From: Vicia villosa
Lineage: Eukaryota > Streptophyta > Magnoliopsida > Fabales > Fabaceae
Assembly: GCF_029867415.1 (NCBI RefSeq)
Contig: NW_026705007.1
Span: 615,366-679,365, forward strand
Reading direction: 5' to 3'
DNA length: 64,000 bases
Under the pieces are notes generated by a model. That model was not told where the DNA came from. It saw nothing but the letters and a program-made list of their open reading frames with translations, and searched no databases. Positions within the stretch are counted from its first letter, which is position 1. Each line of letters begins with the position of its first letter. Of this stretch, positions 23,190-35,709 are shown piece by piece. The translations under genes were made by a program, and so were the position numbers.

Positions 23190-24075
23190 AAGATCTAATT
23201 CAGCTACTACGAATGGTACTGACACGATCAACGCTCGAAGATCTAATTCATTTACCACGAACGGTAATGACACGATCACTTTCAAAGTCTAATTCAGCTA
23301 CTACGAACAGTACTGACACGACAAAAGATCTAATTCGGTTACTACGAACGGTACTGACACGGTCAACTCTCAGAGATCTAATTCTATCATCACGAACGGT
23401 GTAGACACGATCACTGACCTTCTCAGTCTAATTCAGCTACTACGAACGGTACTGACACGACAGAAGATCTAATTCGGTTACTACGAACGGTACTGACACG
23501 GTCAACTCTCAGAGATCTAATTCTATCATCACGAACGGTGTAGACACGGTCACTGATCTTCTCAGTCTAATTCAGCTACTACGAACAGTACTGACACGAC
23601 AAAAGATCTAATTCGGTTACTATGAACGGTACTGACACGGTCAACTCTCAGAGATCTAATTCTATCATCACGAACGGTGTAGACACGGTCACTGACCTTC
23701 TCAGTCTAATTCAGCTACTACGAACGGTACTGACATGACAGAAGATTTAATTCAGATACTACGAACGGTACTGACACGATCAAATTTCAGAGGTCTAAGT
23801 CTATCATCACGAACGGTGTGGACACGATCACTGGCCTTCCCAGTCTAATTCAGTCACTACGAACGGTGCTGACACGACAAGAGAATCTAATTCTATCATC
23901 ACGAACGATGAAGACACGATTATCTCCTCAGATCTAATTCTATCATCACGAACGATGAAGACACGATCATCTTTCCAAGATCTAATTCAAGTATCACGAA
24001 CGATACTGACACAATCAATTCCCAAGGATCTAATTCATCTACCACGAACGGTAATGACACGGTCAACGCGCAGAC
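23190..24075 (+). repeat. 41-50-bp tandem repeat in the Ogre-2 3' UTR
   Basis: About 19 imperfect units marked by TCTAATTC, then 'ACTACGAACGGTACTGACAC' or a 'ATCACGAACGGTGTAGACAC' variant (starts at 23194, 23242, 23288, 23329, 23377 and on). The repeat differs from the array at the same place in Ogre-1, though both carry an ACG-ACGGT core followed by GACA. Confidence 0.9.
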
Positions 24076-24242
24076 AACATCTTCTCAAAATTCAACTACC
24101 AGATGGCATCCACAAGCCCATCTCCGACAAAAGTACCTACTTCAAATAGGGCAAATTTCTTGGTATTCTTATGTTCAATCATCTTCCACCTTCAGATACC
24201 GACTGGCGCGCAAACCACTCTACATCTTCAGGTTTAAGATAA

Positions 24243-24257
24243 TTGAACAGGGGCAGC
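24243..24257 (+). other. Polypurine tract of Ogre-2
   Basis: TTGAACAGGGGCAGC directly before the 3' LTR. Confidence 0.8.
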
Positions 24258-27200
24258 TGTCATACCCCAAAATTTGCCCATGCTATTTTTCATACACAAA
24301 ACCAAATCAAAAGACAAAGCTCCAAAACACAGTCTCCCACACAGAAGTCCTAAACTAGGGTTTTGAATAATTCAGAGGAAAATCATTGAATCAATGGCTC
24401 AAGGTGGTTCCATAGGGTCACTAACATCCCAAAGTATCTCCATATAAAGTTTCAAGTCAAACAGAGCAAATTTAGTCCCTCAAATCCTGATTAGGTCAAC
24501 AGTCGACTCCCAAGGGCAAAACAGTCATTATACAGTCAAAACTCAAGATATTTTGTCAACAACATTCTCATAACCCTAAAATCATCATTTGATCAAGGGT
24601 TGATCATGATGATGCAAGGAAAGATCAGAGAAGTCAAAAGTCAAGAGTTACTATTTTGGGCATGAACTGAAAAAGTCAACTGAACTTTGACCAGCCATAA
24701 CTCTCACATGGAACATCAGAAATTTCCCATCCAAAGCTCATTTTGAAGGAAATTTGATTCTCTACAACTTTGTGTCTCACATGCCAAGTCCAAAAATGCT
24801 TCATTTGAGAGATATGGACTAAAACATTATAGGTCCTTTTCAAAAGTCAACAAAAAGACACTTTTTTCAAAAGGACATAAAATGAGAATGGAAAATAATT
24901 TTGACATGAGACCAAAGCACTGGTTAGAGGACTCTCTAAGGTTTCTAAAAAGTCCTAGAACACTTCCATACCTCAAAAATTGAGAGAGATGGGCCTTGTC
25001 AAAGTTGAGCTATTTTGGAGGGAAAAATGTGAAAGAAATGAATTATTTTACAAAAGGACCCAATATTTTTTGATTCAATCTTGCTCCCCAAGTCATCTAG
25101 AAGATCCAAGACCAATTCCACGAAATTTTGATGATTATTTGATTTTCTATTGAATTTTTATTTATCAAAATATGATTTAAATCAAATAAATCAAAGAAAA
25201 TTGAGGAGATTTGATTTAATTATATTTTTCAGTCAATCCAATCTTCAATAATATCCCACAATCATTAAAAATTCGTGCTAAGAAGAATTGGAAAGATTGG
25301 ATCAAATTTTGGCCATAATTAGTAATATTTTTCAATCAAATTTTGCCAAAATTGCCAATCATTGATTCAAGGGATTTTTCTCATTATTTTCTAACCTAAT
25401 ACAATCCTATAAATACCCCAAGAAACTCAGAAGCAAGGGTTCACGTTTTTGCAGCCAAAGAGTGCCTATCCCGAGTCCAAAATTCTTCAAATTTTTCAAA
25501 CTTCAATTCTGAAATCTAAGCCAATACAGGTGTTGCAAGTGATCAAGAATTGTTCCTCGAGCGTCATAAAACGATTCCCAATCGTTTTCGAGTCACCAAG
25601 CACCAAGAACAAGGCACTGTAAGTCATACTTGGTCCGATCCTAATCTTCTTCGATTGCGTTGTTTCAGGCATCCACATCATAATCTAATGGGATATTTGT
25701 GTTTATCTTGATGTGTTTATTGTTTCTGGATGATTTGGTACATTGTTATGCCGTTTCGGGTAAACCACCATGTTAGGGTTCATACCTCCGATTTAGGGGT
25801 TTTTGATACAGGTTTCGATAGATAAAATTGACGCCCTCATCAGGTTCGTAAGGATCGCACGAATTTAATGGTACCATCGCGAAATATTTTTGTCTTGGTT
25901 TGCCTGTATTCGCTATTTGCAGGGAAAGCATTTATAGCGCTTTTTCTTTTAAGCGCTGTAAAAAGAGGCAACTGCAGAAGTCCAAGGTAGGGGACGACAA
26001 GCTGGCGCGTTCTGATTGGCTGGTTCAAACCAGTTTTTGGCGCATCCAGGTTGTTGGAGCGAACGGATCACATGCAACACGAAACACGCGTTAGCGTGTA
26101 CCCTCGCATCATCAGCCACTGGATCACGTTTAACTGCCATCCAACGCTTCAGGCGGCGCAGGGCTATCATGGTCATGCGTGTATCTGCCACACTGGAACG
26201 AAAGCTAAGTATTTTGCAATTTTTTTTATTTTTAATTACATAGCTTATTTTATTTATATATTTATATATATATGTATATTATTTCAATTCTTTGTTTCTT
26301 AGAAATAATAAACTATTATTAATAATTTAATTTGCTATTTGATTTGTTCATTATTTAATTAATTTATTTATTTAAATGATTAAATTCATATCCTCTTTTT
26401 ATTTAATATTTATTTTTTATTATTATACCTAGCCATGTATATATCTTTAAAATCCATAATTATTTTATTTAAATTCTAAAAATTTCATAAAAATTATTTT
26501 TATTCTAGATTTAATTTTTTGATCCCGATTTAATTAATTAGGTCGCGAGACCAATAATTAATTAAATCGTTGGTATTTCTTATTTAAATTATACCCTAAT
26601 CATGGTTTACGAGGAACATTCCAATACACTGAATATTTTCTCCTATGCCTTTTCAGGGTTATCAACATGGTTCCTTCCGACTACGCGCCCGATTAAGATT
26701 CAAAGCTAAGTACCCTACTTTTTAAAAAATCTAGTTTGTTTCCTTTTAAAATTAGGGTTTGTTTTGCATTCATCTTTCCTCCGCCTTTGCCATTTTTCAG
26801 GGTTACCCCCGAGGCTCTAACCAACCATATCAGATCAAATCCAAATCAAAGTTAAGTATTATTTATCATTCATTATTAATTTATTTATCTTTTATTTTAT
26901 TAAGGTTAACCTCATTTGCCTCCGAACCGATAATGCACTCACCCCTCTGTTTATTCTTTCTTTTCCAATTTTCAGGGTTTGTCAACTGCCAAAGCTACGA
27001 GTATTGGTAACCCTAAACCCTATTCACAAATTATTACTTGTGTTAAACCTTTTGCCTTTTATTTTGATATCCCGCTGGTTTCAATTCCCCTCTCCTCCGC
27101 TGGTTACAATTTCCCTTCCCCATTATTATTGTTATATTATTGTGTGGTTAGTAATTATAGGGAGTGCAACTTATTAATTGAATTAGCATCACGTAATTTT

Positions 27201-28022
27201 ATAAGATAACATAACTGAACATAATCACATGATTGTTGCACACACGCACCCTTTTGGGGTAACCCTCTCTGTTGCCTGTTGCCTTGTTGCCTGTTGCCTT
27301 GTTGCCTGTTGCCTTCGTGTTTTTGCAGAATAAGCCTCGTCCCTCGAATTCGAAGATACCTCAGCCATGCTGCCTCGAATACTAAAGGTCATACGACCCT
27401 AAATGATGCTGCCTTCGATACACAATATGACCTCGACCCTCGGAAGTTGCCTACGGAAAAAGGCTGAGGTATCTTCTGGTTGCCCAACGAAAAGGCTTAT
27501 TCTGATCCTTGCCTTAGACTACCTGCCCTTCTATGGCATGGGATAGTCTTATGGCAAAGGATGCTTCGATGACCCTTCAACCTCCAAACGAAAGGCTTCC
27601 TGCCCTCTTATGGCAAGGATAGACCCTTTCATTCTGAAAGGCAAAAAGAGACCTATTATCTGAGTTTAAGGTAATTGCCCCTAACTGCCTTGCAATGCTC
27701 AAACCTTTTTATTATATTCTTTCTCATAATTTTTCAAAAGGGCAACGCTTATTCACAAGCTAAAGTCCCTATCTCTTTCATCTACATTTTCTAAACAAAC
27801 GAGCAAGCAAAGCAATTAAGAGCCCATGGAAAACCATGGATGCAAAGGGTGCCTTACACCTTCCCTTTGCATAAATTACCCCCCGAACTTAGATTTCTTT
27901 AAAAAGGTTTTTTTTCTGTTTCTTTTTGCCTTTCTGATTTAGTTTGGATAAAATAAAAGTCGGTGGCGACTCTTGCTTACCGCGACATTTCGATCGATAA
28001 AAAGTCAGTTCACCGTGTTACA
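24258..28022 (+). repeat. Ogre-2 3' LTR
   Basis: 3765 bp, nearly identical to 15299-19063. It contains the double hairpin at 27824-27872 and the TATA box at 25408. The sequence after it starts with the gttta duplication and resumes Ogre-C sequence (ttcgaaagcatact). Confidence 0.95.
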
Positions 28023-29407
28023 GTTTATTTCGAAAGCATACTTAAACAAGAAAGCGTTCCTGACTCCTATCGGTTATGCTGAAAACTTGTGTTGGTATCA
28101 TATGCATACAAAAATCAATGTCATTCCTTAAACAGTGATTCATTCACAAGGTTTTGTGACATCTTTTCAATAAAACTTCAAGACTTACATAACTGTTGCA
28201 TTTTCATTATCATTCTCAGAATAAACATTTTTCTGCTTGTAAACATTTGTTTGACATCCAGGAAGTTTATATCTGATCATCAGTAGAAAACTAAAACATT
28301 GCCAGGGGCATGTTGTCTTCCCAGTATAATGCTTTTGCAAGTTTGAGTACCATCATGAGGCAAAGCTCGAAGACTTTGTCGAGTAAAAGAATGTGCCAAG
28401 TTTAGTCAATCTGGGGCAGTTACGTCGAGATTTGACAAATCTCAAAAACAAAATCTGTTGATCTGGGGCAGATTATTCCAAGTCTTCATGACGCCAAGGG
28501 TCTCTGTGAACCTTTTTGAGGTAGTTTCCTTTCATAGACTATGTAGTATGGGGCAAGTTGTGAATCAGAAGTTACCTTGATCACCTCATTAGCTTGAAGT
28601 ACAAAGGTTGTTGCCATGATTAGTCCAGAGTATGTCACTCTCTACCAAGAAGTTTTGAGACAACGGTTGACTGTTGGGTTTTCTTTCTCACCTTGTGTTG
28701 AGTTTTGAACTAAAATCCCCCGCATGTTAACTTGTTTGCTTTGATGTTAACTTCTTATTTCCTCTGCAAGTTCAGAATGGAGATTTTCTCCAAAGAAATT
28801 TTCTCTGATTCCCCCTAATAGAGCTTAATGTGTTGTCCAACCTTTTTGATAAGAAGAAGATTATCTGTAAATTCCTCACAGAAATTGATAATCCCCACTG
28901 AGTTTGTTCTTCGTGGAAGAATTTTTCTTCAGTGTTCCTCCTCAGCTCATTTGTCAGGATGGAATTAATCCCCAGTTGAGTTTATTCCTCAAGGGGCAAA
29001 GCTTTGTTTGACCGTTTCTATCCAGCTTGTTCTTGGAGTTGAACTTTGGTCTCTTACAATACTATTTTGAACCTCTCTAGGCTGGGAAACCTAGATTGAG
29101 AAGGCATTTATTTTGCACCTCTTGAGGATTATGCTTTCCTCTATAATGGAGAACTTGTTTGTGATTGATGTTCCTATCAGATATCGAAAGATTTATTTTC
29201 CAGCAGTGATGTTATTGCACTCCCTTGGAATTTGTGCTTGAAAGCAAGGGGCAGGTTTTGACTTTGAGTAACTTGTGTTATCCCCATCATGTTTTGGTTG
29301 ACAACAAATTGAAGCCTCTTTATTTGAGCAAGTTTGTGCGTCTCCACATATCAATCTTATCTTCAAATCAAGTGATAATCTCTCATACTTTATGAACTTC
29401 TTGATTC

Positions 29408-30330
29408 CAAATGGAAGAAGCTCAACGAATGGCAGTCTCTTTCAGCAGAAGACGGTTCGTTCCGCTTAAGGATTTCTCGACATGGTCGGCAAATGGCAGT
29501 CTCTTTCAGCAGAAGACAGTTTGTTCCCTTTGAGATAACGGATGGCAGTCTTCTTCATGAAGACAGTTCGTTTAAGAATTCTAATTTTAAAGTCAGCAAA
29601 TGGCAGTCTCCTCCATTAGAAGACAGTTTGCTCACTTTTTCCTAAGATGGGTCAACGAATGGCAGTCTCTTTCAGCAGAAGACAGTTCGTTCCGCTTAAG
29701 GATTTCTCGACAGGGTCGGCAAATGGCAGTCTCTTTCAGCAGAAGACAGTTTGTTCCCTTTGAGATAACGGATGGCAGTCTTCTTCATGAAGACAGTTCG
29801 TTTAAGAATTCTAATTTTAAAGTCAGCAAATGGCAGTCTCCTCCATTAGAAGACAGTTTGCTCACTTTTTCCTAAGATGGGTCAACGAATGGCAGTCTCT
29901 TTCCGCAGAAGACAGTTCGTTCCGCTTAAGGATTTCTCGACAGGGTCGGCAAATGGCAGTCTCTTTCAGCAGAAGACAGTTTGTTCCCTTTGAGATAACG
30001 GATGGCAGTCTTCTTCATGAAGACAGTTCGTTTAAGAATTCTAATTTTAAAGTCAGCAAATGGCAGTCTCCTCCATTAGAAGACAGTTTGCTCACTTTTT
30101 CCTAAGATGGGTCAACGAATGGCAGTCTCTTTCAGCAGAAGACAGTTCGTTCCGCTTAAGGATTTCTCGACAGGGTCGGCAAATGGCAGTCTCTTTCAGC
30201 AGAAGACAGTTTGTTCCCTTTGAGATAACGAATGGCAGCTTTCTTCACGAAGACAGTTCGTTTTGCTTAAAGATTCCTCAGCAAAGTCAGCAAATGGCAA
30301 GTCCCTTCATCAGAAGTGACAGTTTGCATC
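29408..30330 (+). repeat. 230-bp higher-order tandem repeat in the Ogre-C 3' UTR
   Basis: About four copies of a 230-bp unit, each made of four diverged subunits beginning AATGGCAGTC and containing GAAGACAGTT. The copies are nearly identical, so amplification is recent. It occupies the same element position as the arrays in Ogre-1 and Ogre-2. Confidence 0.9.
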
Positions 30331-31052
30331 TAGTTCCTTTTCTCAAACCATGTCCTTGAAGAAGTTGATTCCTATTCTTAGCGGCAGCTTATTATTCTCA
30401 GCAGCTTATCCTCAACCATTGAGGCGATAATTCAATTTTCTTCTACCTTCAACTATTGAGTTGGTAGCTTATCGTCAACTATTGAGGCGGTAATTCAATC
30501 TTCCTCTACCTTCAACTATTGAGTTGGTAGCTCACCTTCAGTGGAACGTTGGTGTATTTTATATCTTCATCGTCAGTGGTACGAAGGTACATCTCTTCAT
30601 ATCATCAGTGGTACGATGGTGTGTTTTCTGTCAACGGAAGATTGGCATTCTGATTCAGGATGCATACTTTCTCATCCCCAGTGAAAGAGGATCCCCCTTT
30701 ATCATCTCCAACGAGAGGTGATTGCTTCAACCTCTCTGGTACGAAATGTTTTCCCCAGAGAAGTTTCTTTTCCCACCAAAAGTTCCGTCTCTCCAACAAA
30801 GTCTTGCCTTCCCCAGCGGAGATTTGCCAGCAAGACATTTATTTTCCCCAGCGGAGATTTGCCAGCAAGACATTTATTTTCCCCAGTGGAGTACCTTTTA
30901 CTCCCCAGTGTTGTCATGCTTTATTATCATCATATGCATTAATTAAACATTGCATTGCATCTTAGGATCAAAAATTGTGTTTTATATATTTAAGTCTCTT
31001 CGATTTTGTCAAAACGAAGATTTCCAATCATCGTATCTCCAAATCGAAGAAA

Positions 31053-31068
31053 CTTAAATAGGGGCATC
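31053..31068 (+). other. Polypurine tract of Ogre-C
   Basis: CTTAAATAGGGGCATC directly before TGTCATACCCC, a diverged form of the tract in Ogre-1 and Ogre-2. Confidence 0.7.
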
Positions 31069-31336
31069 TGTCATACCCCAATTTTTGACCCTAAGATCCT
31101 ATATCATTCATATCCCAATCACTAATCAAGAGCTTCACTTGGAAGTTTTGTTTATGGTGTTGCACTCACCTCATCAATAAGAGGGACCATCAAGCACCAA
31201 TGATTGTTTACCTTGTATGCATATTATACTAACCCAAATACCAAAAATATTTCTTTGTTTCTTTGTAGGCTTTTGTTTTGTAGGTACCAAGCCAAGACAT
31301 GCAATAAACAAGGTATTTTTCACATTTTTGACTGAT

Positions 31337-31518
31337 GAAATCGATTTCCCTACTGGGTAAATCGATTTCCCTGCAGCAATCTTCAACAAAATCACATTCT
31401 GGACAGCATGAAATCGATTTCCCTCCTGGGTAAATCGATTTCCCTAGTGTATTTTGCGCCAAATTCTCTTCTGGAACAGAGTGAAATCGATTTCACTCCT
31501 GGGGAAATCGATTTCCTT
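31337..31518. repeat. Six further GAAATCGATTTC palindromes in the Ogre-C LTR
   Basis: Three pairs of the palindrome with 22-26-bp spacing, upstream of the TATA box in the inferred U3. With the four at 32218-32324, the LTR has ten. Confidence 0.85.
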
Positions 31519-31760
31519 AAGGCGAAATTCAAAAAAAAAATAGAGAGGGAAGCTTGATTTGATTTTGGCACCTATTTTCTTTGACCATCTTTGTCATTTC
31601 ACCAATTTTCCACCTCATCAAAATAATTCTCTTCATTAAACCCACTTAAACCCCATTTTACCACTTTTTACCATTTAAATTGCCACTTTAATCACCAATT
31701 AAACACAAGCTAATTACCAAATGCAAAAAGACCAAACTACCACTACTCTTGATCTCATCC

Positions 31761-31768
31761 TATAAATA
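31761..31768 (+). promoter_or_regulatory. TATA box of the Ogre-C LTR promoter
   Basis: TATAAATA in context ATCCTATAAATAGAGCCC, followed by a C/T-rich stretch. Confidence 0.65.
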
Positions 31769-34357
31769 GAGCCCACTACTCTCTCATTTCTCAAGCTTTG
31801 AGAGCCAAAAAACCCCTTGCAATTTCTCTCCTCATCCCTACCAAATTCACCAAAGCTCTTTGTTCTTTCATAAAGTTTGTGAGTCACACCTTGAACCTCA
31901 CAAACTTTGAGCTAAACCACCATCTATTTCACTCTTTTTTCTTCAATTGTTGAGAGATCAAGATTTGTGTTGGTGATTCTTGAAGTAGATCTAAGTTTTG
32001 TTCAAGATTTGGTAATTTTCTTCATCCTTTTTGTATATCACAATGTGATTCTTTGTTGTTTGTGTTCAATGCATATTTGATGCTATATTGGTGCTATTTG
32101 TTGGTGATTTGATGGAAAATTCGTGCTCTAATTGATGTGTGATCATAAGGTGTTTGTATATTTGTTCAAATCAAGTTTCATGCCTTTAAATGCTGTTTTT
32201 GCTGAAATTTACACTGAGGAAATCGATTTCCTTAAGGCTGAAATCGATTTCCTGCTGAACGTAACTTGTTTTTTTGAAAACTACACTATGGAAATCGATT
32301 TCCCCCTGCATGAAATCGATTTCCAGCAGGCAGAATGTGGTTTTTTGCCTTTTTTGAGCTTGTTTTGGCTTCCTTCTTCCTACACTTCATTAATATCATT
32401 GGATCTAGGGTGTTGATAGGTTTGAAATGACCTAATCCACCAAAATGGATGAATGATATTAATGATAGTGTGAGTTGATTATCTTTTGTGTTTTCATTCT
32501 TATTTTCATCTTATTTTTCTTTTGATCGATGAAAGTCTTAATATCTTGAGAATTCTATGGATTCTTGATGAAGACTAGATCAATTTGTTTTCATTCTTAT
32601 CTTTTCATCTTACTTTCTTTTGATCGATGAAAGTCTTGATATCTTGAGAATTCTATGGATTCTTGATGAAGACTAGATCAATTTGTTTTCATTCTTATCT
32701 TTTCATCTTACTTTCTTTTGATCGATGAAAGTCTTGATATCTTGAGAATTCTATGGATTCTTGATGAAGACTAGATCAATTTGTTTTCATTCTTATCTTT
32801 TCATCTTATTTCCTTTTGATCGATGAAAGTCTTAATATCTTGAGAATTCTATGGATTCTTGATAAAGGCTAGATCATTTCTTCTTCTCCTTCTTATTTCT
32901 TTTGATTGATGATCTTGATACATGGAGAGTTCTGCTACATTTGTCCTGACTCGATAAAAGATCAAATATGGAAGAGAATTGTATGTGGTTGATTTATGAC
33001 TTATGGAAATTTATCGTGTAGTCGCTATGATTTTATCAAGCTTCTGATAAATTTCCATTGACCTTAAATCCGAGTACATCATTCACTCACCATCGATCTT
33101 CATTACTAACTTTGATAACATACTTGACAAGTTTCAAGATGGTTATCTTTAACATCTAACCACTAACTTTAATTTCTGCCATTTATTATACCGCTCTTTA
33201 TATTTTTCGCTTTATCGCTTTATTTTATCATTTCATCATATTTACATTCCGCCATTTTCTCTTTGTCCATTTGGACGTTTATAATTCCGCTATTTTCTCT
33301 TTGTCCACTTGGACATACGTTTATAATTCCGCTATTTTCCTTTTGTCCACTTGGACCATACTTTACTTTTATGCTAAAACACTAATAAACAACCAAAATC
33401 TAAAAAACACATAAGGCTCTCTTTGGACTATTGGTTACTATCCCTAGCATTTTGGAGATTCGGACTTATGGACCTAGTGCCTCTGGACTCTTATTCTGTT
33501 ATTACTCTGCTGTTATTCTTTCTGTCTGGCATTGGATTGTTGTCTGTTTGTATGTGCAGGTATTTCCTTGAAAGCCCTTGATGGTTAATTCCAAGGCATT
33601 GAGATAAGGATTTTACCCGAAAACAGCCGTTACTCTGCCCGATTTTTGTCAGAATTTTAATGTGCTTAATGCAAAGTGGTGCTAAGACAATAAGTTCATC
33701 TGGATCCCCCAAGTGTTAATGTGTTGGTATTGATAATTCCAAAGGATGGGAAATCTACCTTGACTCATAATGTCAAGTGTTGGCTTCATCTTCGGTTAGA
33801 CCGTTCTTTTCCTTAGCTTTTATTTTACGCAATAGGATAGCCTCTTCATCTCCTCCCATTTTTAAATTTTCAAAATCTTCTCCCTTTTTCAAAAACCTTC
33901 TTATGTTTGCAATCATTTTCAAATCCTCTTTCTCAAAAAATATCTTTCGCCCTTAGTGGCTTTTCTTCAAAAGTTTAGACACCGTTAATTGTCGAAACGA
34001 GTGGTTATACCCCACGATTTTGAAATTGATTGATATAATGAGATCTTTTCCGCGTGAGAGAGCTAGTGGCATACTCGTCGATTTTATCCGAGTTGGAGCC
34101 CATCTTTCATTAGCGATGTAAAGAACTCGTTTGTTCTCATGCTCAAGATCAATGGCTGAGTATTTCTCTCCGACGACGATAAAGTGTTTATTCGTTTTTA
34201 AAAATGTTTTCCCTTTAAGCGGAACTACATTAGCTCTGACTTCTCCATTGCACCGAGGAGGTATGTAGGCCCAAAGCTAAACGCTTTGCCGAGCTTATTT
34301 TAAAAATAAAACAAACCCTTTTTTAGCACACACACACACAGATTTTCAAAAAGGTTC

Positions 34358-34406
34358 CCGTGGAGTACCACGGATATGAGGGGTGCTTTAAACCTTCCCC
34401 TCATAT
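34358..34406 (+). promoter_or_regulatory. Covarying double-hairpin RNA element in the Ogre-C LTR
   Basis: Hairpin 1 is CCGTGG-AGTA-CCACGG and hairpin 2 is ATATGAGGGG, a 13-nt loop, then CCCCTCATAT. Compared with Ogre-1, one pair in stem 1 and four in stem 2 have changed, each on both strands, while stem lengths and the loop (TGCTTTAAACCTT against TGCCTTACACCTT) are kept. This is what selection on RNA pairing would leave. Confidence 0.85.
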
Positions 34407-34943
34407 AATCAACACCCGAACCTGAGTTCTCTTCCTTGTTTTAAAAACAAAACTTTGGGTTTTTCGTTCTTTTCCCTTTTCCTTTGAAAAAATAAAGCGC
34501 GGTGGCGATTTCAAACGGAATATTGATTCAAGTCAATCCCATGGCTTCGATATCAGATTTTCCCCGCTACAATGTCAGAGTTGGGTTTTGGGATAATTAT
34601 AATAGAAGTTGAGTAATTGATGAACACCTCTGTGAATTCTATATAGAGTTGTATGTTAATTGATGTTTATGTTGTGGGTATTGTATCAATTGTTGTGTTG
34701 TGATTGTTCTTCCTAGAAAACCAAATATGAACATATGAGTTCTAATTGATTGATGAGAAATTGGGATTTGGATGTATAAAACTAATATAAGGTAATAGAT
34801 TAATGAAGTTGAATGAATCCTATGAGTTAAAACATGTTTAAATGTTGTGTTGGGACCTAAATTGCAGCCTGTTATGAGTGAAAACGAGTGGAAAAACGGA
34901 CTAGTGCGAAACTGTAGATTTTTGGAGAAATACTGGTGTTTTG

Positions 34944-35160
34944 CGTATGGAATGGAGTCATACGCGTATGGGATGAGGCCATACGCGTATGAGTGTGTTG
35001 ATACGCGTATGGGAAATTTTAGTTAGAAAATCAGTTCTGTTGATACGCGTATGGGAAATTTTAGTTAGAAAATCAGTTCTGTTGATACGCGTATGGGATG
35101 ACTGGTATGCGTATGAGTTTGGGTGATACGCGTATGGAAGCTTCCATACGCGTATGGCCG
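34944..35160. repeat. Cluster of ATACGCGTAT palindromes
   Basis: About nine copies of ATACGCGTAT or one-base variants (for example 34960, 34981, 35001, 35043, 35084, 35125 and 35146). A 42-bp segment is directly duplicated (about 34998-35039 and 35040-35081). This AT-rich LTR otherwise has very few CpG-rich motifs. Confidence 0.85.
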
Positions 35161-35659
35161 CTGTGTGTTAAATTTTCTGTTTTTGTGATTTTCTTCGAAA
35201 GTTCAATGATGCGTAACTTTTGATCCGTAACTCCGTTTTTAGTGTCGTTTCGAGTATGATGAACCTTATGAGATAACCTATGTGTTTAAATGATGAAATG
35301 ATGTGTAACTTTCAATTAATTTTGAATCATGATTTTATTGCTTGATGAATGATGTATTGTACATATATGTGATGAGATGAGACAATACATGCTATGTTTT
35401 AAACATGATTCGTATGACGATTTGTTTGATTGTGTGATGGAGCTTATGAGATATTTAGTGTGATTATAAGAGTATGATGTGAATATTTTGTTTGTTTGAT
35501 GGATGATATATTGTTGTTATATATGATGAGATGTGACAACATGAGATGTGTTGAATGATGTGAATACATGTATATTTTTATTATTGATGATGATGATTAG
35601 TGTAAATACATGTACGTTCTGTAATGATGGTGATGATGATTGATTTGTGATGAATGATG

Positions 35660-35661
<2 letters not shown>

Positions 35662-35705
<44 letters not shown>
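35662..35705. repeat. (TA)n microsatellite
   Basis: About 22 TA units, followed by several GATGATGAT runs. Confidence 0.95.

Positions 35706-35709
<4 letters not shown>

Larger units (their letters stand above)
15299..28022 (+). mobile_element. Ogre-2: complete, non-autonomous Ogre-type retrotransposon
   Basis: The 12,724-bp element has two 3765-bp LTRs starting TGTCATACCCC and ending GTTACA, TSD gttta, the same primer site and polypurine tract as Ogre-1, and a 5194-bp internal region. No protease, reverse transcriptase or integrase sequence is seen. Its gag-derived frame is broken. The LTRs differ at under ten bases by eye, so it is young. LTR sequence differs widely from Ogre-1 in the first 2 kb, so the two are separate subfamilies with the same deletion layout. 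It is inserted within the 3' untranslated region of the older Ogre-C. Confidence 0.95.
28028..31068 (+). mobile_element. Ogre-C internal 3' part, right of the Ogre-2 insertion
   Basis: Resumes Ogre-type 3' untranslated sequence (ttcgaaagcatact, compare 21953) and runs to a polypurine tract. It holds a large tandem array at 29408-30330 and smaller repeats near 30390-30530 (a 'tcaactattgag' unit) and 30811-30885 (a 37-bp unit twice). No gene is recognised; the 91-residue frames at 29600, 29830 and 30060 are one repeat unit read three times. Confidence 0.8.
31069..34571 (+). repeat. Ogre-C 3' LTR
   Basis: Starts TGTCATACCCC after the polypurine tract and ends CCGCTACA (3503 bp). It holds ten GAAATCGATTTC palindromes arranged in pairs, a TATA box (31761), the 98-bp x4 array (about 32480-32877), three repeats of a CTTTGTCCA(C/T)TTGGAC segment near 33245-33360, the double hairpin (34358-34406), and AATAAA plus TGGCGA near 34491-34510. 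No 5' LTR is in the window, so its TSD cannot be checked. Confidence 0.8.

Noticed and set aside
20478..24075. CRISPR-like repeat arrays
   Set aside because: Plant nuclear context; units are contiguous or imperfect tandem repeats without unique spacers and lie inside a retrotransposon.
29600..30359. Three 91-99-residue open frames beginning MAVSSIRRQF
   Set aside because: They are successive copies of the 230-bp Ogre-C 3' UTR repeat; no domain, and the repeat unit alone explains the open frame.
30524..30965. Overlapping frames of 65-101 residues in several reading frames
   Set aside because: All lie in the repetitive Ogre-C 3' UTR; overlapping frames in both strands and no domain.
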